A DNA stretch of 64,000 bases. It comes from Curtobacterium sp. MCJR17_020. Its GTDB lineage: Bacteria; Actinomycetota; Actinomycetes; Actinomycetales; Microbacteriaceae. A program made the position numbers and the translations under genes. The notes below the pieces were generated by a model that was given only the letters and a program-made list of their open reading frames with translations, ran no database searches and was not told where the DNA came from. Position 1 is the stretch's first letter, and each line of letters opens with the position of its first letter. Location of the stretch: contig NZ_CP126260.1 of the NCBI RefSeq assembly GCF_003234365.2, positions 434,001 to 498,000 on the forward strand. The letters are read 5' to 3'. Of this stretch, positions 24,560 to 33,452 are shown piece by piece.

Positions 24560-25102
24560 TCAGCGCGTGATGTGCAGGCCCGCGGCCTCGAGCTCGGTCA
24601 GCTGCCAGCCCAGCCAGGGGCTCCAGCCGAACGGCGCACCGGCGACGGCGGCCCGCAGCGAGTCCTCGGAGACCCAGGCGTACTCGGCGACCTCGTCGTC
24701 CGCGGGGGCGGGCAGGTCATCGGTGACGGCGCGGAACACCGGGCAGACCTCGTTCTCGACGATCCCCGAGGCGTCGACCGCGCGGTACCGGAAGTCCGGC
24801 AGCACGAGCTCGACGTCGCGCACGGTGATGCCGAGTTCGCGCGATGCCCGGCGGGCGATGGCGTCCTCGAACGACTCGTCGGGGCCGGGGTGCCCGCAGA
24901 ACGTGTTCGTCCAGACACCGGGCCACGTCTTCTTCGACAGGGCGCGACGGGTCACCAGGACGTCCCCGTCGGTGTTGCGGACGTGGCACGAGAAGGCCAG
25001 GTGGAGGGGCGTGTGGTCTGTGTGCACCGTGAACTTGTCCGCTGTGCCGATCGGGGTACGGTCGTCGGCCAGCAGGACCACGGTTTCCGGGAAAGCGCTC
25101 AT
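24560..25102 (-). CDS. idi: Isopentenyl-diphosphate delta-isomerase
   Basis: 180-residue type-1 IPP isomerase (Nudix-like fold), which interconverts IPP and DMAPP and so feeds GGPP synthesis. The catalytic Cys sits in NTFCGHP and the catalytic Glu in GIVENEVCPVF; metal-binding His residues are in FTVHTDHTPLHLAFS. It is divergent from crtE with only 21 bp between start codons, so both genes share a promoter region and probably control. The position next to the carotenoid operon is logical for precursor supply. Confidence 0.93.
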   Translation of the reverse strand: MSAFPETVVLLADDRTPIGTADKFTVHTDHTPLHLAFSCHVRNTDGDVLVTRRALSKKTWPGVWTNTFCGHPGPDESFEDAIARRASRELGITVRDVELVLPDFRYRAVDASGIVENEVCPVFRAVTDDLPAPADDEVAEYAWVSEDSLRAAVAGAPFGWSPWLGWQLTELEAAGLHITR

Positions 25103-25123
25103 CTGCACCGATAGGTTAGGCCA

Positions 25124-26182
25124 ATGAGCGAGGAAGCGGCCACCGTGGCGCACATCGACCTCGCGCTCGTCGACGACTGTCTCGAGCGCTTCTTCGTCGT
25201 GTCCTCGGCTCGTGCCGCGCGCTACGGCCGTCCGTCCGAGGAACTCTGGCGGGTGCTCCGCAAGGCGAGCCTGGGCGGCAAGCGCTTCCGGCCGCGCATG
25301 GTGTTGACCGCGTACCTCGGCCTCGGCGGGGACGACGTGCACGCTGCTGCGCACGTCGCAGCTGCCTACGAACTCCTGCACACCGCGCTGGTGGTGCACG
25401 ACGACGTCATCGACCGTGACTGGGCGCGCCGCGGCCAGCCGAACGTCGCGGGCTCCTACCGCGACGCCGGCACCACCGGCGGGCTGCCGCTGCCGACCGC
25501 CGAGCACCGCGGGATGAGCGCCGCCGTGATCGCGGGCGACCTGGCGCTCTCCGGCGCACCGCGGTTCATCGAGTCCTCCGGTGTGACGGGCGAGCGTCGT
25601 GGGCGTCTGCTCGAACTGCTCGACGAAGCCGTGTTCGCCAGCGCTGCCGGTGAGATGACCGACGTCGACCTGGCCCTGGGCGTGATGCCGACGGTGGACG
25701 AGGTCCTGGCGATGGAACGGGCGAAGACGAGCGTGTACTCGTTCGAGGCGCCGCTGCAGTCCGGCGCCGTGCTCGCTGGCGCGCCCGAGACCGTCGTCAC
25801 CGCGCTCGGCGCCTTCGGCCGCGAGATCGGCATCGCGTACCAGATCGTCGACGACCTGCTCGGGGTGTTCGGCGACGAGACGACCACCGGCAAGAGCGTG
25901 CTGGGGGACCTGCGCGAGGGCAAGCGGACCATGCTCATCGCGTACGCGGCGACGACGGACTGCTGGCCGGACATCGCTCCCTACCTGGGCGACCCCGACC
26001 TGACCGAGGAACGCGCGGCCGAACTCCGTGCGACCCTGGTCACCTGCGGCGCCCGTGCCGCAGCCGAGTCCCGGATCGCCGACCACGTCGCACTCGCCCG
26101 TGCCGAACTCTCCGGACTGCCGTACGACCTCGCCGACCGCCTGGAGGGCCTCGTGACCGAACTCGTGGAGCGCGCCCGGTGA
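25124..26182 (+). CDS. crtE: Geranylgeranyl diphosphate synthase (polyprenyl synthetase)
   Basis: 352-residue trans-prenyltransferase. The first Asp-rich motif is HDDVIDRD (residues 92-99) and the second QIVDDLLGVFGD (near 245), with GGKRFRPRMVL near residue 51 as the IPP site. It makes GGPP for carotenoids. TAGGTT lies 6 nt before the ATG and there is no Shine-Dalgarno, so the mRNA is probably leaderless. First gene of a six-gene operon (crtE-B-I-Ye-Yf-Eb) linked by 4-bp or 1-bp overlaps. Confidence 0.95.
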   Translation: MSEEAATVAHIDLALVDDCLERFFVVSSARAARYGRPSEELWRVLRKASLGGKRFRPRMVLTAYLGLGGDDVHAAAHVAAAYELLHTALVVHDDVIDRDWARRGQPNVAGSYRDAGTTGGLPLPTAEHRGMSAAVIAGDLALSGAPRFIESSGVTGERRGRLLELLDEAVFASAAGEMTDVDLALGVMPTVDEVLAMERAKTSVYSFEAPLQSGAVLAGAPETVVTALGAFGREIGIAYQIVDDLLGVFGDETTTGKSVLGDLREGKRTMLIAYAATTDCWPDIAPYLGDPDLTEERAAELRATLVTCGARAAAESRIADHVALARAELSGLPYDLADRLEGLVTELVERAR

Positions 26183-27117
26183 CGACCGAGACCACCCGGA
26201 CCGGCAGCGCGCCGTCCGGTCGGCTGCCCCTGTACGACGCCACGGCCGAGGCAGCGTCGAGCGTCGTCATCGACCGCTACTCGACGTCGTTCGGCCTGGC
26301 GAGCCGGTTGCTCGCCAAGGACACCCGCGAGCACATCCGCAACGTCTACGCGCTGGTGCGCGTCGCCGACGAGGTCGTCGACGGTCCCGCGACCGAGGCG
26401 GGGCTCGACCCCGACCTGGCACGGACGGTCCTCGACGAGCTCGAGGCCGACACAGAGCGCGCAATCGCCCTCGGCTTCTCGGTGAACCCCGTCGTGCACG
26501 CGTTCGCCCGGAGTGCACGGGTCACGGGCTTCGGCGCGGAGCTCACCAAGCCGTTCTTCGCGTCGATGCGGATGGACCTGGAGCGCACCGAGCACGACGA
26601 CGCCTCGTTCGCGGCGTACGTGTACGGCTCGGCCGAGGTCGTGGGGCTGATGTGCCTGCGTGCGTTCGTCCACCGCGCCGGCCGCCCGACCTTCGACCAG
26701 GCGGAGCTCATCGCGGGGGCCCGTGCGCTCGGCGCAGCGTTCCAGAAGGTGAACTTCCTGCGCGACCTGCACGCCGACTTCGAGGTGCTCGGCCGCTCGT
26801 ACTTCCCGGGGGTCGACATCCGCTCGTTCGACGAGGCCACGAAGGAGCGCCTGGTCGCCGACGTGCAGGCTGACCTCGACCACGCGGCCCGCACCATCCG
26901 GCTGCTGCCGGCAGACGCCCGGAACGCCGTCGGGCTCGCACACGCCCTGTTCCAGGAACTCAACGACCGCATCGCCCGCACGCCGGCGACGCGCCTGGTG
27001 ACGACGCGCGTGCGCGTCCCGAACCCGGTGAAGGCACGCCTGGCCGCACAGGTGCTCGCCGGACGTGCCCCCGTGCGGTCGAAGGTGGCCACCCGTCGGC
27101 CAGGAGGCACGTCATGA
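26179..27117 (+). CDS. crtB: Phytoene synthase
   Basis: 312-residue squalene/phytoene synthase that joins two GGPP to phytoene. The two Asp-rich motifs are RVADEVVDG (residues about 59-67) and NFLRDLHADFEVLGRSYFP (about 192-210). The GTG start overlaps crtE by 4 bp and the stop overlaps crtI by 4 bp. The C-terminal tail (about 25 basic residues) is longer than in many homologues. Confidence 0.95.
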   Translation: MTTETTRTGSAPSGRLPLYDATAEAASSVVIDRYSTSFGLASRLLAKDTREHIRNVYALVRVADEVVDGPATEAGLDPDLARTVLDELEADTERAIALGFSVNPVVHAFARSARVTGFGAELTKPFFASMRMDLERTEHDDASFAAYVYGSAEVVGLMCLRAFVHRAGRPTFDQAELIAGARALGAAFQKVNFLRDLHADFEVLGRSYFPGVDIRSFDEATKERLVADVQADLDHAARTIRLLPADARNAVGLAHALFQELNDRIARTPATRLVTTRVRVPNPVKARLAAQVLAGRAPVRSKVATRRPGGTS

Positions 27118-28754
27118 CCCCGCCCCGCGCCTCCCGTCCGACGGCCGTCGCGGCCACCACCCGGCGCAAGGTGCCCGCTCGACGTGCCGTCGTGATCGGC
27201 GGGGGCATCAGCGGACTGGCGTCCGCAGCGCTGCTCGCGCGGGACGGCTTCGCCGTGACCGTGCTCGAGCAGCGGTCGCAGCTCGGTGGCCGTGCCGGTT
27301 CGTGGGAGCGCGACGGCTTCCGGTTCGACACCGGGCCGTCGTGGTACCTCATGCCCGAGGTGTTCGACCACTTCTTCCAGCTGCTCGGCACCTCGGCCGA
27401 CGCCGAACTCGACCTCGTGAAGCTCGACCCCGGGTACCGCGTCTACAGCGAGGGCAACGACGAGCCGATCGACCTGCGCGCCGACGCCGAGGCGAACATC
27501 GCGCTGTTCGAGTCCGTCGAGCCCGGAGCCGGCAAGCGGATCCGGAAGTACCTCGCCTCGGCCGAGGACACCTACGCGATGGCGATCCGCCGGTTCCTGT
27601 ACACGACGTTCCAGGACCTCACGAAGCTCGCCGCCCCCGACGTGCTCCGTCGACTGCCGAAGCTCGCCCGGCTCCTGCTGCAGCCGCTGTCGTCTCGTGC
27701 CGCCTCGGCGGTCAAGGACCGGCGGCTCTGGCAGATCCTGGGCTACCCGGCGGTGTTCCTGGGCACGAGCCCGTACGCCGCGCCGAGCATGTACCACCTG
27801 ATGAGCCACCTCGACCTCGCCGACGGGGTGCTCTACCCGAAGGGCGGCATCACCGAGGTGATCGCCGCGGTCGAGCGCGTTGCCCGTGCCGAGGGCGCGA
27901 AGATCATCGCCGGCGCGAAGGTCGAACGGATCGTCGTCGAGGACGGCGTCGCGACCGGGGTCGTGCACCGCGACCGCGACGGTGTGCAGCACACCGCCCC
28001 GGCCGACCTGGTCGTGAGCGCCGCCGACCTGCAGCACACCGAGATGCAGCTGCTCGACCGCGAGCACCGCACCCACGGCGCCGAGCACTGGAAGACCCGC
28101 GACCCTGGGCCGAGCGCCGTGCTCGTCTACCTCGGCATCGACGGACCGACGCCCGGCCTGCTGCACCACACCCTCGTCTTCACCGAGGACTGGAAGGCGA
28201 ACTTCGGCGCGATCTTCGGCAAGGACCGGCACGTCCCCGACCCCGCGTCGATCTACGTCTGCGCGCCGTCCGAGACCGACCCGTCCGTCGCGCCCCGCGG
28301 CTCGAGCAACCTGTTCATCCTGGTGCCGCTGCCCGCCGACCTGTCCATCGGCAAGGGCGGGATCGACGGTGCCGGCGACTACGAGGTCGAGCAGATCGCC
28401 GACCGCGCCATCGACGTCGTCGCCGAGCGTTCGGGCGTCCCCGACCTGCGGGACCGCATCCGGGTGCGCCGGACGATCGGCCCGCGCGACTTCGCCGACG
28501 ACCTCAACGCGTGGAACGGTTCGATGCTCGGCCCCGCGCACACGCTCAAGCAGAGTGCGTTCTTCCGCGAGAAGAACGCGTCGGCCAAGGTCGAGGGGCT
28601 GTACTACGCCGGGGCGTCCACGATCCCGGGCATCGGTCTGCCGATGTGCCTGATCAGCGCCGAGGTCCTGCTCAAGCGGATCCACGGCGACACGAGCACC
28701 GAGCCGCTGCCGACGCCGCTCGGCACCCCGCGGAACCAGGCCGGCACCGTCTGA
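27114..28754 (+). CDS. crtI: Phytoene desaturase (lycopene-forming)
   Basis: 546-residue CrtI-type FAD enzyme that desaturates phytoene to lycopene. FAD motif VVIGGGISGLASAALLARDG near residue 25, followed by LGGRAGSWERDGFRFDTGPS; the C-terminal carotenoid-desaturase signature reads YYAGASTIPGIGLPMCLISAE. The first 20 or so residues are a basic, disordered tail and contain one copy of the window's recurrent 12-mer on the minus strand. Overlaps crtB by 4 bp and crtYe by 1 bp. Confidence 0.95.
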   Translation: MTPPRASRPTAVAATTRRKVPARRAVVIGGGISGLASAALLARDGFAVTVLEQRSQLGGRAGSWERDGFRFDTGPSWYLMPEVFDHFFQLLGTSADAELDLVKLDPGYRVYSEGNDEPIDLRADAEANIALFESVEPGAGKRIRKYLASAEDTYAMAIRRFLYTTFQDLTKLAAPDVLRRLPKLARLLLQPLSSRAASAVKDRRLWQILGYPAVFLGTSPYAAPSMYHLMSHLDLADGVLYPKGGITEVIAAVERVARAEGAKIIAGAKVERIVVEDGVATGVVHRDRDGVQHTAPADLVVSAADLQHTEMQLLDREHRTHGAEHWKTRDPGPSAVLVYLGIDGPTPGLLHHTLVFTEDWKANFGAIFGKDRHVPDPASIYVCAPSETDPSVAPRGSSNLFILVPLPADLSIGKGGIDGAGDYEVEQIADRAIDVVAERSGVPDLRDRIRVRRTIGPRDFADDLNAWNGSMLGPAHTLKQSAFFREKNASAKVEGLYYAGASTIPGIGLPMCLISAEVLLKRIHGDTSTEPLPTPLGTPRNQAGTV

Positions 28755-29086
28755 TGCCGGGGCTGTACCTCGCCGGCCTGGTCGTGTCGTTGATCGGCAT
28801 GACCGTGCTCGACGCCCGCTTCCGGCTGTTCTTCTGGCGAGCACCGTGGCGTGCGGCTGCGGTGATGGTCGTCGGTGTCGCGTTCTTCATGGTGTGGGAC
28901 GTCGCCGGGGTCGCGTACGGCATCTTCTTCATCGGCCCGCAGCACCTGCTGACCGGGGTGCTCCTGGCGCCCGAAGTGCCACTCGAGGAGCTCTTCTTCC
29001 TGCTGCTGCTCTGCTACTCGACGATGGACCTGGTCGGCTTCGTCCGGCCCGTCGTGCAGCGGTCGCTCGGACGGCGGCGCCCGTGA
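28754..29086 (+). CDS. crtYe: C50 carotenoid cyclase subunit (lycopene cyclase domain)
   Basis: 110-residue membrane protein with three predicted spans and the lycopene-cyclase-domain signature VPLEELFFLLLLCYSTMDL. In C50-carotenoid producers two such small subunits form the heterodimer that cyclises the ends of flavuxanthin-like intermediates. ATG overlaps the crtI stop by one base (TGATG); the next subunit overlaps by 4 bp. Confidence 0.9.
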   Translation: MPGLYLAGLVVSLIGMTVLDARFRLFFWRAPWRAAAVMVVGVAFFMVWDVAGVAYGIFFIGPQHLLTGVLLAPEVPLEELFFLLLLCYSTMDLVGFVRPVVQRSLGRRRP

Positions 29087-29481
29087 CCGGCTCCGGTGCC
29101 TACGCCCTCCTGGCCCTGCCGTTCTTCGCCGTCGTGGCGGTGGTGGCGGTCGTCGCCGGCATCGTGGCCGCGCGCCGTGCACGAGCGGCGGGACGCGCAC
29201 CGGGGCCCGGCCGCCGGGTCGCGGTGCTCACATCGGTGATCGCGGGCATCGCACTGCTCGTGATGACGATCGTGTTCGACAACGTCATCGTGACCCTGCG
29301 CATCGTCGCCTACGACCCCTCCCTCATCAGCGGTGCGAAGATCGGGGCGATCCCGGTCGAGGACCTCGCGTACGCGATGGCGGCGATCGTGCTGCTGCCG
29401 AGCCTGTGGGTCCTGTTCGACCGGACGGGCCCGCGCCCCGCGCCCGACCCGACCACCGCACCACCGGAGGACACGAAGTGA
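29083..29481 (+). CDS. crtYf: C50 carotenoid cyclase subunit (lycopene cyclase domain)
   Basis: 132-residue membrane protein with three spans; second half of the heterodimeric cyclase. Signature FDNVIVTLRIVAYDP followed by IGAIPVEDLAYAM (the conserved P-x-E-D/E). GTG start overlapping crtYe by 4 bp. A Pro-rich tail ends the protein. Whether the rings formed are beta, gamma or epsilon cannot be read from sequence. Confidence 0.9.
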   Translation: MTGSGAYALLALPFFAVVAVVAVVAGIVAARRARAAGRAPGPGRRVAVLTSVIAGIALLVMTIVFDNVIVTLRIVAYDPSLISGAKIGAIPVEDLAYAMAAIVLLPSLWVLFDRTGPRPAPDPTTAPPEDTK

Positions 29482-30404
29482 ACGCCAGCACCGCCTCCAG
29501 GCCGTCGACCCTGCGAGCACTGTTCGTCTCGTCGCGCCCGATCAGCTGGGTGAACACCGCCTACCCGTTCGGTGCCGCGTACCTGCTCGGCAGCGGGGTC
29601 GGCGTCGAGGGCGGCGGCGGGTTCTCGCTCGTCGCGTTCCTGGTCGGCGTCGTGTACTTCCTGGTGCCCTACAACCTGGCGATGTACGGCATCAACGACG
29701 TCTTCGACTACGAGTCCGACCTGCGCAACCCGCGCAAGGGCGGCGTCGAGGGGGCACTGCTCGACAAGAGCGTCCACCGCACCACGCTCTGGGCCGTCGT
29801 CATCACGAACGTGCCGTTCCTGGTCGCGCTCGTCGTCCTCGGGGCGGTGAGCGGGAACGGGCCGTGGTCGTGGCTCGTCCTCGCGATCAGCGTGTTCGCC
29901 GTCATCGCGTACTCGGCGCCGGGGCTGCGGTTCAAGGAGAAGCCGTTCCTCGACTCCCTGACCTCGTCGACGCACTTCGTCTCGCCCGCGATCTACGGTC
30001 TCGCGCTCGCCGGACCGCACTGGACCGGGCAGCTCGTCGCCGTCTGCGTCGCGTTCTTCCTGTGGGGTGTGGCCTCGCACGCGTTCGGCGCCGTGCAGGA
30101 CGTCCTCGCCGACCGGGCCGGCGGCATCGGCTCCGTCGCGACCGTCATCGGTGCGCGGGCGACCGTGCGCCTCGCGTTCGTCGCGTACCTGGTCGCCGGC
30201 GTCGCGCTGCTGTTCTCGGCGTTCCCCGGGCCGATCGCCGCCGTCGTCGTGATCCCGTACGCGCTCAACGTGCTGCCGTGGTGGAACATCACGGACCAGG
30301 GGGCCGAGGCTGCGAACGCCGGGTGGAAGCGGTTCCTCTGGATCAACTACCTGGCGGGGTTCATCGTGACGATGGCGCTCATCGCCTACGCCTTCACGCA
30401 CTGA
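29478..30404 (+). CDS. crtEb: Lycopene elongase (UbiA-type prenyltransferase, C50 carotenoid synthesis)
   Basis: 308-residue UbiA-family membrane enzyme with about eight to nine spans. Prenyl-diphosphate motif NDVFDYESD near residue 77 and second motif GAVQDVLADRAGGIGSVAT near residue 210. In Corynebacterium and Micrococcus the orthologue adds two C5 units to lycopene to give C50 flavuxanthin. GTG start, 4-bp overlap with crtYf. With the two cyclase subunits this predicts a cyclic C50 carotenoid, in line with the C50 pigments known from Curtobacterium. Confidence 0.92.
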   Translation: MNASTASRPSTLRALFVSSRPISWVNTAYPFGAAYLLGSGVGVEGGGGFSLVAFLVGVVYFLVPYNLAMYGINDVFDYESDLRNPRKGGVEGALLDKSVHRTTLWAVVITNVPFLVALVVLGAVSGNGPWSWLVLAISVFAVIAYSAPGLRFKEKPFLDSLTSSTHFVSPAIYGLALAGPHWTGQLVAVCVAFFLWGVASHAFGAVQDVLADRAGGIGSVATVIGARATVRLAFVAYLVAGVALLFSAFPGPIAAVVVIPYALNVLPWWNITDQGAEAANAGWKRFLWINYLAGFIVTMALIAYAFTH

Positions 30405-30447
30405 ACGCGCTGCCCGCTCCAGCGTCCCGTCGAGCTCCGGCGTCCCG

Positions 30448-30540
30448 CCGAGGTTCCGAAATCTCGGCATCTCGACGTCGCCCGGCGCGCTCCGTGGAAC
30501 CTCGGCGCCGCGCACACGGCATGTCGTGGAACCTCGACGC
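30448..30540. repeat. Dispersed intergenic repeat, copy 1
   Basis: An element of about 92 bp that begins with CCGAGGTTCCGAAATCTCGG and contains two more copies of the motif GGAACCTCG, one inverted relative to the first. A homologous copy lies at 45661-45752; the first 27 bases are identical. It lies between crtEb and the next gene and may help end the crt transcript. Confidence 0.75.
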
Positions 30541-30642
30541 CCGCCGCGCGCAGGACCGACAGCGCCCGCCGCGCGCAGCACTGACAGACTGGACGGACGC
30601 GTCACGGGAGTCGTGACGCGGCAGCCACGAAGGAGTGCACGC

Positions 30643-31686
30643 ATGACGGTCCGGATCATCCACGTCGGTCTCGGAGGGTGGGGCGGCAACTGGGCCCGCA
30701 CCGCCATCCCAGAGGTCTCCGAAGTGGAGGTGGTCGGGATCGTCGACCCGGTGCCGGCGACGCTGACCGCCGTGCAGCAGGACCTCGGGCTGCCCGCGTC
30801 CGCCGCGTTCGCGTCACTCACCGAGGCGCTCGCCGGGGTCGAGGCCGACGCCGTCGTCATCACCGCCCCCGCCGTGACGCACGTGCCGCTCGCGCTCGAG
30901 GCCCTGGACGCCGGCAAGCACGTCCTGGTCGAGAAGCCGTTCGCCAACACCACGGACGAAGCCGTCACCGCCGTGCGCCGTGCCGAGGAGCTCGGCCTCG
31001 TGCTGCAGGTCAGCCAGAACTACCGCTGGTACCCGGCGCCGCGTGCCGTGCAGGACCTGCTCGCTGCGAACACCGTGGGCGAACTCTCCGCGATCAACGT
31101 CGACTTCCGGCAGTGGGACAACGACCTGGCGTTCGAGGAACACCCGCACTACAAGTTCCCGCACGCCATGATCAACGACATGGCCATCCACCACTTCGAC
31201 CTGCTCCGGATGGTCACCGGACAAGAGGCCGTCCGGGTCTTCGCCAAGGCGACCTTCCCGTCGTACAGCAAGTACCAGGACGAAGCCATCGCCTCGATGC
31301 TCATCGAGCTCGACGGTGGGCTGGTCGTGAGCTACCGCGGCAGCTGGCTGAGCCGCGGCCCCCGCACGGCGTGGGCCGGCGAGTGGAGCATCCAGGGCGA
31401 GGACGGTGAACTCTGGTTCACCAGCCGCGACGGAGCACCGAACGCGGTCGACGGCGACGTGGTCACCCTCCGCCGCACGCAGGACGACGAGGCCGAGCCC
31501 GTCGAGCTGCCCGTGCTCGAGCACACCGACCGCCAGGGTGGGCTGCAGGCCTTCGCCCGTTCGGTCGAGGGCGGTCCGGCACCGGCGACGAGCGGCCGCG
31601 ACAACCTGCGCAGCCTCGCACTCATGGAGGCAGCTGGTCGTTCGGCTGCCAGCGGCCAGCCCGAGGACGTCGTCGTCCCGTCCTGA
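30643..31686 (+). CDS. Gfo/Idh/MocA family oxidoreductase
   Basis: 347-residue NAD(P)-dependent dehydrogenase-like protein. N-terminal Rossmann motif VGLGGWGGNWART (residues 8-20), catalytic-type motif VLVEKPFANT near residue 95, and a C-terminal alpha/beta domain with NDMAIHHFDLLRMVTG, carrying the Asp and His usual at the active site. Members oxidise sugars, inositols or their derivatives. ATG preceded by GAAGGAG. It stands alone, so the substrate is open. Confidence 0.85.
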   Translation: MTVRIIHVGLGGWGGNWARTAIPEVSEVEVVGIVDPVPATLTAVQQDLGLPASAAFASLTEALAGVEADAVVITAPAVTHVPLALEALDAGKHVLVEKPFANTTDEAVTAVRRAEELGLVLQVSQNYRWYPAPRAVQDLLAANTVGELSAINVDFRQWDNDLAFEEHPHYKFPHAMINDMAIHHFDLLRMVTGQEAVRVFAKATFPSYSKYQDEAIASMLIELDGGLVVSYRGSWLSRGPRTAWAGEWSIQGEDGELWFTSRDGAPNAVDGDVVTLRRTQDDEAEPVELPVLEHTDRQGGLQAFARSVEGGPAPATSGRDNLRSLALMEAAGRSAASGQPEDVVVPS

Positions 31687-31699
31687 ACGCCGTGACCGA

Positions 31700-31743
31700 C
31701 GGACGGGAGGCCCGTGGCGGGCCCGCCAAGGGCCTCCCGTCCG
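31700..31743. terminator. Hairpin terminator built from the recurrent 12-mer
   Basis: Perfect 14-bp arms (CGGACGGGAGGCCC and complement) with a 16-nt loop, 13 bp after the oxidoreductase stop. Confidence 0.75.
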
Positions 31744-31843
31744 CCGTGGGGCCGCGCCCACTGCCGCGGGAGCGACACCGACCGGGTGGCCGCACCGCGG
31801 CCATCTGGGCGCGCCCCCGGCCCAGCCGTGTAGAAACTGGGGA

Positions 31844-32359
31844 ATGGCCAAGGACAGTCTCCCCGAGCTCGAACTCGCGAACGTCCGCACGCGCGAGCGC
31901 ATGACCGACACCGTCACCGAGCTCAAGCGCCGTGCGAACCTCCCGGCGCGGGCACGGCTCGCAGCCGCGAAGACCCGACAGCGCTGGCACCGTGACCCGA
32001 CCCCGCTCGTGGCGATGGGCATCACCGGACTCACCGGGATCGCGGCGATCATCACCGGCATCGCGATCCGCAACCGCCCCGCAGGCCACCTGGCGACGCC
32101 ACCGGTGAGTTCGGCGTTCACCGCATTGCTGCCCTTCGGCGGGCGCGGCGACGGCCCCTCGGCGAAGGAGCAGGCGCAGTCCGGCCGCAAGGGGCGCAAG
32201 GCCCGGGCGAAGGCGGCCGAGCAGGCACTGGACCGTGACCCGGCGCACAAGGCCCGCGTGAAGCAGCAGACCGGCATCGCCGCGGTGCAGCGACGGGCGG
32301 ACAAGAACCGCAAGGCCGCCGTGAAGCGGTCGAAGCAGGCCCTGAAGGCGCGGGGGTAG
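31844..32359 (+). CDS. Small membrane-anchored protein, DUF3618-like
   Basis: 171 residues. The N-terminus (LANVRTRERMTDTVTELKRRANL) resembles the DUF3618 helix found in actinobacterial membrane-associated proteins; a single hydrophobic span (MGITGLTGIAAIITGIAI) follows near residue 60, then a very basic Lys/Arg/Ala-rich C-terminal tail of about 70 residues. It could be a small membrane-tethered nucleic-acid or polyanion-binding protein (inference). The YihY gene starts 4 bp downstream, so the two are one operon. Confidence 0.7.
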   Translation: MAKDSLPELELANVRTRERMTDTVTELKRRANLPARARLAAAKTRQRWHRDPTPLVAMGITGLTGIAAIITGIAIRNRPAGHLATPPVSSAFTALLPFGGRGDGPSAKEQAQSGRKGRKARAKAAEQALDRDPAHKARVKQQTGIAAVQRRADKNRKAAVKRSKQALKARG

Positions 32360-32363
32360 TCCG

Positions 32364-33395
32364 ATGGCGCAGGAACAGCAGAAGCCGGATCCGGACGACT
32401 CCCGGAAGCCGGACAACCCCACCGACCTCACGAAGCCGACGCTCGTCTACACGCTGAAGAAGACGTTGCGCGAGTTCTCGAGCGACCAGTGCACCGACCT
32501 CGCAGCGGGCCTGACGTACTACACGGTCCTCGCGCTCTTCCCCGGACTGCTCGCGATCGTCTCGATCCTCGGTCTCGTGTCGAACCCGTCGGACACCATC
32601 ACGTCGCTGCTGGATGTCGTCCGCAACGTCGGCGGCGGCCAGGTCGCGGACCTGCTCCAGGACCCGATCGAGGGACTCGTCCGCTCGCCCGCCGCCCCGG
32701 TCACGTTCATCGTCGGTCTTGTCGGTGCCCTCTGGTCGGCCTCCGGTTACGTCGGCGCGTTCGGCCGGGCGATGAACCGAATCTACAACGTCCGCGAGGG
32801 GCGTCCGATCTGGAAGCTCCGCCCGACGATGCTCGGCGTGACGCTCGCGACCGTCATCCTGCTCGTCCTCGGACTGCTGACGCTCGTCTCCGGTCCGCTC
32901 GCCCGCAGCTTCGGTGACGTCATCGGCCTCGGGGACGTCGCTGCGACGGTGCTCCTCATCGTGCAGTGGCCGATCCTGCTGATCATCGCGATCGTCGTGG
33001 TCGCGGTGCTCTACTACTGGTCGCCGAACGTCAAGCAGCCGAAGTTCACCTGGGTCAGCGGCGGGTCGATCCTGGCGCTCCTCATCTGGATCGTCGCGAG
33101 CGTCGGCTTCGGCTTCTACGTCGGGAACTTCTCGAACTACAACGCCACCTACGGCTCCCTCGGTGGGGTCATCGTCTTCCTGCTATGGATCTGGATCACG
33201 AACAACGCGCTGCTCTTCGGTGCCGAGTTCGACGCCGAGATCGAGCGCGGCCGCGAGCTGCAGGCGGGCATCCGGGCAGAGGAGGACATCCAGCTCCCCG
33301 AGCGCGACACCCGCCAGATCGAGAAGCAGGACGAGAAGCGCGCGCAGGACGTCCTCGAGGGGATCAGGATCCGGCAGGGCGCCGACGGCGACTGA
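32364..33395 (+). CDS. YihY/virulence factor BrkB family membrane protein
   Basis: 343-residue protein with about six membrane spans, the YihY/BrkB fold. Typical text: DLAAGLTYYTVLALFPGLLAI near residue 45, WSASGYVGAFGRAMNRIYNV near 130 and FLLWIWITNNALLFGAEFDAE near 275, followed by a charged cytoplasmic tail. Function in the family is unsettled (early claims of RNase BN were withdrawn). It follows the DUF3618-like gene directly. Confidence 0.88.
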   Translation: MAQEQQKPDPDDSRKPDNPTDLTKPTLVYTLKKTLREFSSDQCTDLAAGLTYYTVLALFPGLLAIVSILGLVSNPSDTITSLLDVVRNVGGGQVADLLQDPIEGLVRSPAAPVTFIVGLVGALWSASGYVGAFGRAMNRIYNVREGRPIWKLRPTMLGVTLATVILLVLGLLTLVSGPLARSFGDVIGLGDVAATVLLIVQWPILLIIAIVVVAVLYYWSPNVKQPKFTWVSGGSILALLIWIVASVGFGFYVGNFSNYNATYGSLGGVIVFLLWIWITNNALLFGAEFDAEIERGRELQAGIRAEEDIQLPERDTRQIEKQDEKRAQDVLEGIRIRQGADGD

Positions 33396-33420
33396 CCGAA
33401 TCCGGTAAACTGGTACAGCG

Positions 33421-33452
33421 GACCCGCCCCACTCTCGTGGATCAGGCGGGTC
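33421..33452 (+). terminator. Rho-independent-type terminator after yihY
   Basis: 8-bp stem GACCCGCC / GGCGGGTC followed by CTAGCTGTTTCTTC, a fairly T-rich tail. It overlaps the last codons of the convergent DUF3800 gene. Confidence 0.6.

Noticed and set aside
33400..33425. Possible tRNA fragment or attachment site near GGTAAACTGGTACAGCGG
   Set aside because: It cannot be folded into a tRNA and no matching second copy was seen.
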